A stretch of DNA of 64,000 bases, from the NCBI RefSeq assembly GCF_014137995.1, contig NZ_JACGWV010000001.1, positions 3,817,296-3,881,295 of the forward strand, in the 5' to 3' direction. Below are positions 42,977-51,408 of the stretch, one piece after another. Origin of the DNA: Promicromonospora sukumoe (GTDB taxonomy: Bacteria; Actinomycetota; Actinomycetes; Actinomycetales; Cellulomonadaceae). Every line of letters begins with the position of its first letter. The stretch's first letter is position 1. Position numbers and translations under genes: made by a program. The notes below the pieces were generated by a model, which ran no database searches, was not told the DNA's origin, and saw only the letters and a list, made by a program, of their open reading frames with translations.

Positions 42977-43840
42977 TCAGCTCCGTCCGTAGCGGGCGAG
43001 GACGACCGACTCGATGACCTGCGCCGCAAGGTACAGCACGAGCGACGCGAGGGTCACCACCAGCACGCAGGCCCACACGAGATTGTTCTCGGACTGCCCC
43101 ACCGCGTTGACCACCATGCTGCCGATCCCCTTGCCGGTGATGAGCCACTCCGCCAGCAGCGCGCCCGTGATGGCGCCGGGCACGGAGATCCGCACCGATG
43201 CGAACAGCGCGGGCAGCGCCGAGGGGAAGGCGACCCTGACCAGCAGGGCCAGGGGTCCCCCGCCGTACACGTGCACGACGTCGGCGAGCTGGCCGGAGAC
43301 CGACCGCAGCCCCTGCACGATGTTCACGAGCGCGGGGAACAGCACCACGATGCCGGAGACCACGGCCACTCGCACGACCTCGTCGGAGAACAGCAGCCGG
43401 ATGATCGGGGTGAGCGCGATGAGCGGCACCGCGCGCAGGATCAGGGCGACCGGCATGACGGCCGTCTCCACGGGCCGGGACAGCACGATCAGGGCCGCCG
43501 CCAGCGTCGCGGCGAGCATGCCGGCCACGAACCCGATCGCGGCGTCGCCGAGCGTGACGCCGAGCCCGGCGAGGATCTGGGCGCGGGTCTCGGCCGCGTC
43601 GTCGGAGGCGAAGAGGAACTCGTAGACCTCGGCCGGCCCCTTCGCCACGAACGTGTTGTCGACGAGCGCCACGGAACCGACCCAGACCACGGCGAGGATC
43701 GCCGTCATGAGCGCGGCGGTGCCGAGCGTCCGGCCGAGGCCGGCCGCGAGCGCGCGTCCGGCGCCCCCGCCCGTGCGCGTCGAGGACCGGTCGTGGTCCG
43801 AGGACCTGCCGCGGGTCGAGCCTGTCGAGACCTCGCTCAT
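42977..43840 (-). CDS. ABC transporter permease (NitT/TauT type), subunit 2
   Basis: This 287-residue BPD-type permease has six hydrophobic segments and an EAA-like loop (DVVHVYGGGPLALLVRVAFPSALPALFASVRISVPGAITGALLAEW). It pairs with the adjacent permease. The start codon overlaps the upstream permease stop (ATGA). Residues 3-10 (EVSTGSTR) are encoded by a half-copy of the GGTCGAGC palindrome, giving this protein an unusual N-terminus before the first helix near residue 40. Confidence 0.87.
   Translation of the reverse strand: MSEVSTGSTRGRSSDHDRSSTRTGGGAGRALAAGLGRTLGTAALMTAILAVVWVGSVALVDNTFVAKGPAEVYEFLFASDDAAETRAQILAGLGVTLGDAAIGFVAGMLAATLAAALIVLSRPVETAVMPVALILRAVPLIALTPIIRLLFSDEVVRVAVVSGIVVLFPALVNIVQGLRSVSGQLADVVHVYGGGPLALLVRVAFPSALPALFASVRISVPGAITGALLAEWLITGKGIGSMVVNAVGQSENNLVWACVLVVTLASLVLYLAAQVIESVVLARYGRS
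43812..43832. repeat. Half-copy of the GGTCGAGC palindrome in a permease N-terminus
   Basis: CGGGTCGAGCCTGTCGAGACC has one difference from the family core and lacks a matching second arm. It lies a few bases inside the start codon of the permease gene. Confidence 0.7.
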
Positions 43841-44625
43841 GCTCGTCCTCCTCCGGTCGACCACGGCACCGCGACCCGGCCCAGCAGGCCGAACGCGGCG
43901 TACCCGGCGCCTGCCACCAGGGCGCAGGCGAACATGATGCCCCAGGCGCGCTCCACCATCAGCCCCTGGCCGGCGGCGATGAGCGCGGGCCCGACGCCGC
44001 GGTCGACGCCGCCGATGTACTCGCCCAGGATCGCGCCGAGGAACGCGGCCGGGGCGGCGATCTTCAGCGCGCTGATGATCTCCGGCAGCGCGGACACGAG
44101 CTGGACCGTGACGAGCTGCCGCCAGCGGCCGCCGCCGTAGACGCGCACGACGTCGAGCGCCGCGCGGTCCGCGGACCGGAAGCCGAGCACGGCCCCGACG
44201 ACGGTCGTGAAGAACACGGACAGGGCCGCCAGGACCACGGCCGTGGGCGCCGGGTCGCCCGGGTCCGGCGGGCCGAGCACGATGTAGAGGATCGGCAGGA
44301 TCGCGATGGTCGGCACGCAGTAGCTGATGACGGCCACCTGCGAGATCACGGGTTCGAGCCGCGGCGTGAGCAGCACGAGGGCCGCGAGCACGAGAGCCAG
44401 GCCGTTGCCCCACGCGAACCCGATCAGCGCCTCGACCACCGTGCCGCCGAAGTTGTTGGCGTAGAACGCCCACCCGTCGGCCCCGTACTGCCGCAGCACG
44501 CCGGGCGGCGTCGGCATGGAGGAGCCGTCGAAGACGGTGACCGCGAGCAGCCACCACAGCGCGACCAGGCCGGCCAGGCCCGCGACGCCGCCGAGCCAGG
44601 CGCGGGCGCGGGCGCGGTCAGGCAT
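43837..44625 (-). CDS. ABC transporter permease (NitT/TauT type), subunit 1
   Basis: This 262-residue permease has six hydrophobic segments, the motif [48 protein letters not shown] and a C-terminal helix. It forms the heterodimeric channel with the next permease. Its ATG overlaps the ATPase stop by 8 bases. Two distinct permeases are usual in ThiXYZ/RibXY-type pyrimidine or vitamin-precursor importers. Confidence 0.87.
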   Translation of the reverse strand: MPDRARARAWLGGVAGLAGLVALWWLLAVTVFDGSSMPTPPGVLRQYGADGWAFYANNFGGTVVEALIGFAWGNGLALVLAALVLLTPRLEPVISQVAVISYCVPTIAILPILYIVLGPPDPGDPAPTAVVLAALSVFFTTVVGAVLGFRSADRAALDVVRVYGGGRWRQLVTVQLVSALPEIISALKIAAPAAFLGAILGEYIGGVDRGVGPALIAAGQGLMVERAWGIMFACALVAGAGYAAFGLLGRVAVPWSTGGGRA

Positions 44626-45478
44626 CGCTGCCCGCGCCGTCGGCCGGGCTCCCAGCGCCGTCGGTGGTGAACAGGAGCTCGGAGGCCCGGTCGTGCAGGG
44701 CGTGGAACTCGGGGGTGCGCATCATCTCGGGCAGGCGGGGGCGCGGCAGGTCCACCTCGATGACCTCCGTGATCCGGCCGGGCCGGGGGCTCATGACGGC
44801 CACCTGGTCGGACAGGAAGATGGCCTCCGAGATGCCGTGCGTGACCATCAGGGTGGTGGCCGGCTTCTCGGTCCAGATCCGCAGCAGCTCCAGGTTGAGG
44901 CGCTGGCGGGTCATGTCGTCGAGGGCGCCGAACGGCTCGTCGAGCAGCAGCACCGACGGCCGGACCACGAGGGCGCGCGCGATGGACACGCGCTGGCGCA
45001 TGCCGCCCGAGAGCTGCCCCGGGCGGGCCTTCTCGAAGCCGCTCAGGCCCACCAGCCGGATCAGCTCGGCCACCAGCTCGTGGTCCACGGGCTGCCCCGA
45101 GACCTGGAACGGGAGGCGCAGGTTGGACTCGACGGACCGCCAGGGCAGCAGCGCGGAGTCCTGGAACGCGATGCCGAGCTCGTGCCCGGCCCGCAGGCGC
45201 GCGGGGCTCTTGCCGTCCACCTGGGCGGTGCCCGACGTCGGCGCCTCCAGGCCGGCCAGGATGCGCAGGATCGTGGACTTGCCGCAGCCGCTCGGGCCCA
45301 GCAGGGACAGGAAGCTGCCCTGGTCGGTGTGCAGCGTGACGTCGTCGAGCGCGGTCACCGTGCGGCGGCCGGACCCGAACGACTTGGACAGGTTCGCGAT
45401 GTGCAGGCCGGTGCCGGCCCCGCCCTCCTGGGCGGGACCGGCACCGGTCGGGGCAGCGGCGACGGACTGGTCGGTCAC
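44618..45478 (-). CDS. ABC transporter ATPase (NitT/TauT type)
   Basis: This 286-residue ATPase has Walker A ([17 protein letters not shown]), signature ([19 protein letters not shown]), Walker B ([12 protein letters not shown]), and the switch His ([10 protein letters not shown]). GTG 45478 is selected because it lies 2 bp after the binding-protein stop and gives a normal family N-terminus; the open frame upstream runs inside that gene. A 30-residue linker precedes the ATPase core. It powers the adjacent permeases. Confidence 0.9.
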   Translation of the reverse strand: MTDQSVAAAPTGAGPAQEGGAGTGLHIANLSKSFGSGRRTVTALDDVTLHTDQGSFLSLLGPSGCGKSTILRILAGLEAPTSGTAQVDGKSPARLRAGHELGIAFQDSALLPWRSVESNLRLPFQVSGQPVDHELVAELIRLVGLSGFEKARPGQLSGGMRQRVSIARALVVRPSVLLLDEPFGALDDMTRQRLNLELLRIWTEKPATTLMVTHGISEAIFLSDQVAVMSPRPGRITEVIEVDLPRPRLPEMMRTPEFHALHDRASELLFTTDGAGSPADGAGSDA

Positions 45479-45480
45479 GG

Positions 45481-46527
45481 TCAGCCCGCCAGCTCCGGCT
45501 GCTCCTCGAGCAGCTCGGTCAGCAGCGACAGATCGAAGACGTCCTCCTGGGCCGCGTCGATCCCGGCTGCCTCGAAGGTCGCCATGTTCTGCGCCAGGAG
45601 CTCGTCGCTGATCGTGAAGATGCCGTTCTCCGCCGTCTCGTCGGTGTTGATCAGCTCCTCGCACTGGATCGTGTTCTGCTCGATCTCCTTGTCCATGTCG
45701 AGGTCCTGGTCGGCGCCGTACTCCTCGACGGCGAGCCGCGCGCCCTCCTCCAGGTCGGCGCAGGCGTCGGTCCAGCCCTTGATCTCGGCCTCCAGGAACG
45801 CCTTGACCACCTCGGGGCGCTCGGCGATGGTCTCGTCGGTGGCGATGACGGACTCCGCGACGAACGGCAGGCCGTTGTCGGCGAACAGGAGGTTGGTGAC
45901 CTCCTCGCCCTGCGCGGACACGATGATCGACTCGTTGGTCACGTAGGCGAGGAACCCGTCGACCTCGCCGTTGACCAGCGGCTGCGGGTCGTACTGCACC
46001 GGCACGATCTCGACGTCGTCCTCGCTCAGGCCGTTGGCCGCCAGGAGCGCGGAGAACAGCAGGCCGTTGCCGCCGTCCTGCACGCCGATCCGCTTGCCCT
46101 TGAGGTCCTCGACCGTCGCGATGTCCGCGCCGTCCTTCAGGGACAGGATCGTGAACGGGTTCTTCTGGAAGGTGGTGCCGACGATCTTGATCGGCGCGTC
46201 CTCGTTCGCCACGACCTGGCCCACGGTGACGGCGTTCGTCAGGCCGAAGTCGGCCTTGCCGGAGGCGACCAGGTTCTCCGTGGCGCCCGGGCCCGCGTTG
46301 AACGTGACGTCGCCGAAGCCGGCGTCGGCGTAGTAGCCCTTGCTGTCCGCCATGAACTCGCCGGCGAACTCCGCGTTCTTGATCCAGGAGAGCTGGACCG
46401 TCAGGTCGCCCAGGCCCTCCCCCTCCGCGGGGGCGTCGTCGCCGGAAGCACAGGCCGCGAGAGCGAGCGCGGCGGCCGCCGCGACAGCCGTCAGGCGCAG
46501 CGCGCGCCCAGGACGGGTAAGCATCAT
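45481..46527 (-). CDS. Substrate-binding lipoprotein, NMT1/THI5-like
   Basis: This 348-residue binding protein has a signal peptide with lipobox LAAC, and the NMT1/THI5 pattern [60 protein letters not shown] and [22 protein letters not shown]. Relatives bind thiamine-pyrimidine precursors, riboflavin or other small heterocycles. Next to guanine deaminase and the purine operon, a purine or pyrimidine ligand is plausible, but the substrate is not known. GGAG lies 8 bases before the first of two adjacent ATGs. It is the first gene of the importer unit. Confidence 0.87.
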   Translation of the reverse strand: MMLTRPGRALRLTAVAAAAALALAACASGDDAPAEGEGLGDLTVQLSWIKNAEFAGEFMADSKGYYADAGFGDVTFNAGPGATENLVASGKADFGLTNAVTVGQVVANEDAPIKIVGTTFQKNPFTILSLKDGADIATVEDLKGKRIGVQDGGNGLLFSALLAANGLSEDDVEIVPVQYDPQPLVNGEVDGFLAYVTNESIIVSAQGEEVTNLLFADNGLPFVAESVIATDETIAERPEVVKAFLEAEIKGWTDACADLEEGARLAVEEYGADQDLDMDKEIEQNTIQCEELINTDETAENGIFTISDELLAQNMATFEAAGIDAAQEDVFDLSLLTELLEEQPELAG

Positions 46528-46684
46528 GAGTGGTTCTCCTGGTGTGCTCGGGGGTGCGGCGAAACCCGCGTTCCGTTGCCCAGGACGCTAGGGACCTGCG
46601 GTTTCGCGCCTCGCGTCGGCCGGTTACGCAGCCGTTAAACGTTCCCCGCGGGCGGGTGATCGTGCCCCGGGACCCAGGCGCGCC

Positions 46685-47203
46685 TCAGTACGGGACGCGC
46701 GCGGTGTGCACGCGCCAGGCCTCGAACGGCTCGCCGGCCCGCTCGATCCGGTGCTCGACGACGGGGTTCGGCCACGTCGAGCGGTCCCGGTCGAGCAGCT
46801 CGTAGAACTCGCGGTCGTCGAAGCCCGCCCGCTCGGCGTCGTGCCGGTCGGCGGCGAACACCACGCGGTCCACCCGTGCCCACAGGGCGGCCGAGAGGCA
46901 CAGCGGGCAGGGCTCGCACGACGCGTACAGGGTGGTCCCGGCCAGCGAGAACGTGCCGAGCTCCTGGCAGGCCGCCCGGATCGCGACCACCTCGGCGTGG
47001 GCCGTGGGGTCGAGGTCCCGGGTCACGCGGTTGCCGGCGGACGCGATCTCGGCGCCCGCGCGCACGACGACGGCCCCGAAGGGGCCACCGCCGTCGGCCA
47101 CGTTGCGGGACGCGACCTCGACGGCGCGGGCGAGCCAGGCGGCGTCCTCGGGGCTCGCGGCCGTCCGGGACGTGGTGTCGGAGGACTGGTGAGAGCTGGT
47201 CAC
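46685..47203 (-). CDS. guaD: Guanine deaminase (cytidine deaminase fold)
   Basis: This 172-residue zinc deaminase has the motif TAHAEVVAIRAAC (His ligand and catalytic Glu) and SCEPCPLCLSAALWA (two Cys ligands), and the guanine-deaminase-type C-terminus (FDDREFYELLDRDRSTWPNPVVEHRIERAGEPFEAW). It converts guanine to xanthine, feeding the xanthine dehydrogenase encoded nearby. Related tRNA or cytosine deaminases have the same zinc motif, but the C-terminal region favours guanine. It stands alone behind the NitT importer on the same strand. Confidence 0.85.
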   Translation of the reverse strand: MTSSHQSSDTTSRTAASPEDAAWLARAVEVASRNVADGGGPFGAVVVRAGAEIASAGNRVTRDLDPTAHAEVVAIRAACQELGTFSLAGTTLYASCEPCPLCLSAALWARVDRVVFAADRHDAERAGFDDREFYELLDRDRSTWPNPVVEHRIERAGEPFEAWRVHTARVPY

Positions 47204-47304
47204 CCTTCGATGCTCGCACCGCTGCGTTTCAACGGCGTTCCCAGGAGGTCACCTCCAGCGAAACGTCCGTTTCACCCGGGATGTACTGGCCCCTCTGGGG
47301 GCGG

Positions 47305-47383
47305 GGGTTTCGAGATCGGTCCCTTGCATCGAGACCGGTCGGTCGTTGGACCGGTCTCGACCCAAGGGACCGATCTCGAACCC
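47305..47383. repeat. Palindrome family E in a divergent promoter region
   Basis: Arms of about 35 bp (47306-47340 and 47349-47383), with a few mismatches, carry the core TTTCGAGATCGGTCCCTTG and enclose only 8 bases. It lies between the divergent guanine deaminase and DUF2332 genes. No other copy was seen in the window. Confidence 0.8.
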
Positions 47384-47407
47384 GGCGGCCCCGCTAGCGT
47401 GAGCCGG

Positions 47408-48415
47408 ATGGACACCGCCGCCGTCTACGCGCACTTCGCCGGGAGCCAGGCCCGCAACGGCGGCTCCCCCACCTACGAGGACTGGGCGCTCGGCGTCGCC
47501 GCCGACGACGACGTCCGCGCGCTGCTCGACACCCTGCCCGAACCCAAGCGACAGCCCAACCTGCTGTTCGCGGCAGCCCGGCTGGCGGGCGCGCCGTCGG
47601 GCCGCTGGGCCGCGGTGCGGACCTGGCTGCTGACCGCCTGGCCCGACGTCGAGCGGGAGATGCGCGCCCGCGCGACGCAGACCAACGAGCCCCGGCGCTG
47701 CGCCACCCTCGTGCCGACGCTCGCGGCGATCGACGGCCCGGTCGCGCTCGTCGAGGTGGGCGCGTCGGCCGGGCTGTGCCTCTACCCGGACCGGTACTCG
47801 TACCTCTACACCTCGCCCGACGGCGTCCGCACCCGGCTGGACCCCGCCGACGGCCCGAGCGAGGTGCTGCTCCCCTGCGACATCGAGGGGCCGGTGCCGG
47901 CCGGGCTGCCCTCTGCCGTCACGAGCCCGGTCCCCGCCCGGCTGCCCGACATCGTGTGGCGCGCCGGCATCGACCTCAACCCGCTGGACGTCCGCGACCC
48001 CGGCGACCTCGCCTGGCTGGAGGCCCTCGTCTGGCCCGAGCACGCCGACCGGGTCGAGACGCTGCGCGCCGCCGCCCGGGTGGTCGCGGCCGACCCGCCG
48101 CGCCTGGTGCGGGCCGACCTGCTGACCGGCGTCGCCGACCTGGTCGCCGCCGCGCCCGCCGAGGCAACCGTCGTCGTACAGAGCTCGGCGGTGCTCTACT
48201 ACCTGACGCCCGCCGAGCTCGCGCAGTTCACGGCGACGATGGAGCACCTGCGCCGCACGCGCGGCGTCGTCTGGCTCAGCAACGAGGGCTGGACCGTCCT
48301 GCCCGACGTCGCCAGAAAGCTGCCCGCGGACGCCGACCCGCAGTTCATCCTGGCCCGCGACGGCGAGCCCGTGGCGCTCACCGACCCCCACGGCCGGTCG
48401 GTACGGCTGCTGTAG
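47408..48415 (+). CDS. DUF2332 family protein
   Basis: This 335-residue protein matches the DUF2332 family by overall pattern: AYAHFAGSQARNGGSPTYEDWALGVAAD near the N-terminus, LVEVGASAGLCLYPDRYSY in the middle, and WRAGIDLNPLDVRDPGDLAWLEALVWPEHADR later. The GASAGL segment resembles a methyltransferase glycine motif, so an S-adenosylmethionine-dependent enzyme is possible, but the function is unknown. Its end overlaps the converging xanthine dehydrogenase gene by 38 bp. Confidence 0.82.
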   Translation: MDTAAVYAHFAGSQARNGGSPTYEDWALGVAADDDVRALLDTLPEPKRQPNLLFAAARLAGAPSGRWAAVRTWLLTAWPDVEREMRARATQTNEPRRCATLVPTLAAIDGPVALVEVGASAGLCLYPDRYSYLYTSPDGVRTRLDPADGPSEVLLPCDIEGPVPAGLPSAVTSPVPARLPDIVWRAGIDLNPLDVRDPGDLAWLEALVWPEHADRVETLRAAARVVAADPPRLVRADLLTGVADLVAAAPAEATVVVQSSAVLYYLTPAELAQFTATMEHLRRTRGVVWLSNEGWTVLPDVARKLPADADPQFILARDGEPVALTDPHGRSVRLL

Positions 48416-51164
48416 CCAGCAGCTCCCACAGCAGGTCGGGCCGCATCGGCAGGTCGCGCGGGCGCACGCCGGTGGCGTCGGCGACGGCGTTCGCGAGCGC
48501 CGGGGCCACGGGGTTGTACGGGGCCTCGCTCATGGACTTCGCGCCGCGCGGGCCGAGGCGGTCGACCGTGTCGGCGAACAGCACCTCGGTGGGTGGCACG
48601 TCCGCGGCCTGCGGCACCCGGTAGTGGCGCAGCCGGTCGGTCACGACCACGCCGTCGCGCACCACCATGCGTTCGGTCAGCGCCGAGCCGAGGGCCTGCG
48701 CCACGCCGCCCTCGATCTGCCCGCGGAGCTGCTCGGGGTTGATCACCACGCCGGCGTCGGCCGCCTGCACCGACTGGAGGATGCGCACGACCCCGGTCTC
48801 CCGCTGCACGGCCACCCGGAACCCGTGCACGTTGAACGCGACGGACCGCGGCGACCCATCATGCGTAGCCTCCGCACTCATCCCCACCACCCGCCCCACC
48901 CCGGCTCGTTGAGTGCTGGGTATTTGTCCTGTCGAATCGTTCTGAGAGGGCAAATACCCAGCACTCAACAGCTTGGCACGGAGGGCGGTGGCGGCCATCT
49001 GGACCGCAAGGCCCGCTACTACCGAGCCTGCGGAACCGAAGGCGCCCGTGTCGTAGCCGGACGTCGCCGTGTCCGACGGGCGCACGCGGATCCGCGAGAC
49101 CGGCACGCCCAGCTCGGTCGCCGCGAGCTGCGCGTGCACCGTCGTGGTGCCGTTGCCGAACTCGGCGGTGCCGACGTCGACCACGAAGTCGCCGTCGTCC
49201 GCGACCGTGACCCGGGCGTGCGTGTAGTGCCCGCGCGGCGGGATCGTGGCGATCATCGCGAGCGCCACGCCGCGTCCCTCGGCCCAGCCGTCCGGGGCCG
49301 CCTCGCCGCGACCGGAGGCCAGGGCGTCCTCGACGAGGTCGAGGCACTGGTCCAGCCCGTACGACCCGTACTCCAGGTCCCCGTCCACGGGTTGCCCGAC
49401 GACGAACGGGTCGCCCGGGCGGATGACGTTCCGTCGGCGCATCTCGACCCGGCCGATGTCGAGGCGCGCGGCGAGCTCGTCCAGCGCTCCCTCGATCGCG
49501 AACTGCACCTGCCCCAGCCCGTACCCGCGGAACGCTCCCGACGGCACGTTGTTCGTGTAGACCGACTCGGCGTCGACGCGCTTGTTCGGCGCGCGGTACA
49601 CGGCCATGGACTCGTGCACCCCGTGGAACAGGACGCCGGGCGCGTGGTTGCCGTAGGCGCCGGTGTCGGCGAGGACGTCGATCGCGAGCGCGGTCAGCTC
49701 GCCGGTCGCGGACGCCCCGGCCCGCACCGTGACCCGGAACGGGTGGCGGCAGGGCACGGTGGTGAACTGCTGCTCGCGCGTGAGCTCCCACTGCACGGGC
49801 CGGCCGGTGCGCAGGGTCGCGAGGGCGACGACGTCCTCGACGAGGAGCTCCTGCTTGCCCCCGAACCCGCCGCCGACGCGGCCCGCGACCACCCGGACGC
49901 GGGCCTGCGGCAGGTCCAGGAGCCGGGCGAGCTCGTCGCGCACGAGGAACGGGACCTGCGTGGAGGTGCGCACGTGCAGGACGGCGCCGTCGGTCCCGGC
50001 GCTGGTCGAAGGGTCGCCCTCGGCTCCGGCGCGGTCGGTGTCGGGGCCCGGCTCCAGCCAGGCGCGGGCGCCGTGCGTCTCCAGCGCGACGTGGTTGACG
50101 CGGCTCGTGGTCCAGGTGCCGGTCACGGTCGCCGCCGACGCCGCGAGCGCCGCCTCGACGCCGGGCTGCCCGGGTTCGGCGTACTCCTCGTGGATCTGCA
50201 CGACGACGTTCCGGCCCGCCTCGGCGACGCGGTGCTCGGCGGGCGTCTTGTCGGGGTGGAGCAGCGGGGCGCCCGGGCTCCGCGCGGCCTCGGGGTCGTG
50301 GACGGCGGACAGCACCTCGTAGTCGACGTCGACCAGATCGAGGGCGGCGCGGGCCTGCCGGGGCGTCTCGGCGACGGCGACCGCGACGCGCTGCCCCACG
50401 AACCGCAGGACGGGGTCGAGGATGCGGGTGTCGTCGGGGTCGTCGAGCCGGTTCTGGTGCCGCCCGGTCGAGTAGAGCGTGTCCGGGACGTCGTAGTGGG
50501 TGAGCACCAGGTGCACGCCGGGCGCGTCCCGGGCCGCCGTCGCGTCGATGCGCGTGATCCGCGCGTGCGGGTGGGGGCTGCCGAGCACGGCGACGTGCAG
50601 CAGGCCGGGCGGCTCGGGCTCGTCCAGGGTGTAGGCCTCCCGGCCGGTCACCACACGAGCGGCGGCCGGCGCGACGACGGCGCGGCCGAACGCCTGGCCC
50701 GGCTCCGGCACCTCGGTGTTCACGTGCCCGGCGAGGGCGTCACGGATCGACCGGTAGCCGGTGCAGCGGCAGAGGTTGCCCTTGAGCAGCTCGCCGGCGG
50801 GGCCGGGTTCGGGCGTGCCCGCGACCGTGCAGACCATGCCGGCCGTGCAGAAGCCGCACTGGAACCCGGCGGCCTCGACGAACGCGCGCTGCACGGGGTG
50901 CAGGTCTTCGGCGTCCGCGTCGAGGTCCCCGCCCGGGCCGAACCGGCCGAGCCCGTTGGCGGTGACCACCTCGGCGTCGACCGCGCGGTGCGCGGGCACC
51001 AGGCACGACTGCACCGGGGTGCCGTCGAGCAGCACGGTGCACGCTCCGCAGTCACCCGCGTCGCAGCCCTTCTTCACGACGGTGGTGCCCTGTTCCCGCA
51101 GGTAGGTGCGCAGGCACTGGCCCGGCCGGGGCTCGGCCGTGACGTCGGCGCCGTCGATCCTCAT
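48378..51164 (-). CDS. xdhA: Xanthine dehydrogenase, fused [2Fe-2S] and molybdopterin subunits
   Basis: This 928-residue protein fuses a ferredoxin-like domain (Cys34, 39, 42, 54), a second [2Fe-2S] domain (Cys103, 106, 132, 134 in CGFC and CRCTG) and the molybdopterin domain (about residues 175-920; GRVGGGFGGKQE, PSGAFRGYGLGQ, INPEQLRGQIEGGVAQALGSAL). It oxidises hypoxanthine/xanthine to urate with the separate FAD subunit. ATG 51164 has GGAG 6 bases upstream. Residues about 732-753 are encoded by a palindrome in place of the expected linker, before SPRSVAFNVHGFRVAV. Confidence 0.9.
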   Translation of the reverse strand: MRIDGADVTAEPRPGQCLRTYLREQGTTVVKKGCDAGDCGACTVLLDGTPVQSCLVPAHRAVDAEVVTANGLGRFGPGGDLDADAEDLHPVQRAFVEAAGFQCGFCTAGMVCTVAGTPEPGPAGELLKGNLCRCTGYRSIRDALAGHVNTEVPEPGQAFGRAVVAPAAARVVTGREAYTLDEPEPPGLLHVAVLGSPHPHARITRIDATAARDAPGVHLVLTHYDVPDTLYSTGRHQNRLDDPDDTRILDPVLRFVGQRVAVAVAETPRQARAALDLVDVDYEVLSAVHDPEAARSPGAPLLHPDKTPAEHRVAEAGRNVVVQIHEEYAEPGQPGVEAALAASAATVTGTWTTSRVNHVALETHGARAWLEPGPDTDRAGAEGDPSTSAGTDGAVLHVRTSTQVPFLVRDELARLLDLPQARVRVVAGRVGGGFGGKQELLVEDVVALATLRTGRPVQWELTREQQFTTVPCRHPFRVTVRAGASATGELTALAIDVLADTGAYGNHAPGVLFHGVHESMAVYRAPNKRVDAESVYTNNVPSGAFRGYGLGQVQFAIEGALDELAARLDIGRVEMRRRNVIRPGDPFVVGQPVDGDLEYGSYGLDQCLDLVEDALASGRGEAAPDGWAEGRGVALAMIATIPPRGHYTHARVTVADDGDFVVDVGTAEFGNGTTTVHAQLAATELGVPVSRIRVRPSDTATSGYDTGAFGSAGSVVAGLAVQMAATALRAKLLSAGYLPSQNDSTGQIPSTQRAGVGRVVGMSAEATHDGSPRSVAFNVHGFRVAVQRETGVVRILQSVQAADAGVVINPEQLRGQIEGGVAQALGSALTERMVVRDGVVVTDRLRHYRVPQAADVPPTEVLFADTVDRLGPRGAKSMSEAPYNPVAPALANAVADATGVRPRDLPMRPDLLWELLATAAVPTGRGGR
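48908..48969. repeat. Palindrome family C inside the xanthine dehydrogenase gene
   Basis: Perfect 19-bp arms (GTTGAGTGCTGGGTATTTG and complement) at 48908-48926 and 48951-48969 enclose a 24-base loop. The element is AT-richer than its surroundings and keeps the reading frame, adding residues around SAGYLPSQNDSTGQIPSTQR. Confidence 0.9.
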
Positions 51165-51274
51165 GCGCCGCTCCCCGTGCTCCGTGCAGTCCCCGCACTC
51201 GCCGGCCGAGACCGTGGAGGCCGGTGCCGCCGCAGGGCCGCGTGGCGGGACGTCTCGGGGTAAGTACATCCGCC

Positions 51275-51325
51275 GGGGGTGTGTTGCCCTGAGTAGACAT
51301 TGTCGACGCAGAGCAACACACCCCG
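51275..51325. repeat. Palindrome family B, copy 2
   Basis: Arms of about 12 bp (GGGGTGTGTTGC type) enclose a loop with the same GTAGACATTGTCGACGCA stretch as the copy at 32750. It sits in the 244-bp gap between the two xanthine dehydrogenase genes, the longest intergenic gap inside an otherwise tightly coupled operon. Confidence 0.85.
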
Positions 51326-51408
51326 GGGTACAACTGTCTCCCCCGGCAGGCCGCTGCCCGTGCTCGTGCAAAGCCCGTTCGCGCCACGCCCGCTCGTACC
51401 CGCTGTGC

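Noticed and set aside
42977..46527. Nitrate/taurine uptake as the definite role of the NitT-type importer
   Set aside because: The binding protein is NMT1/THI5-like and no nitrate or sulfonate genes are nearby, so the substrate is left open.
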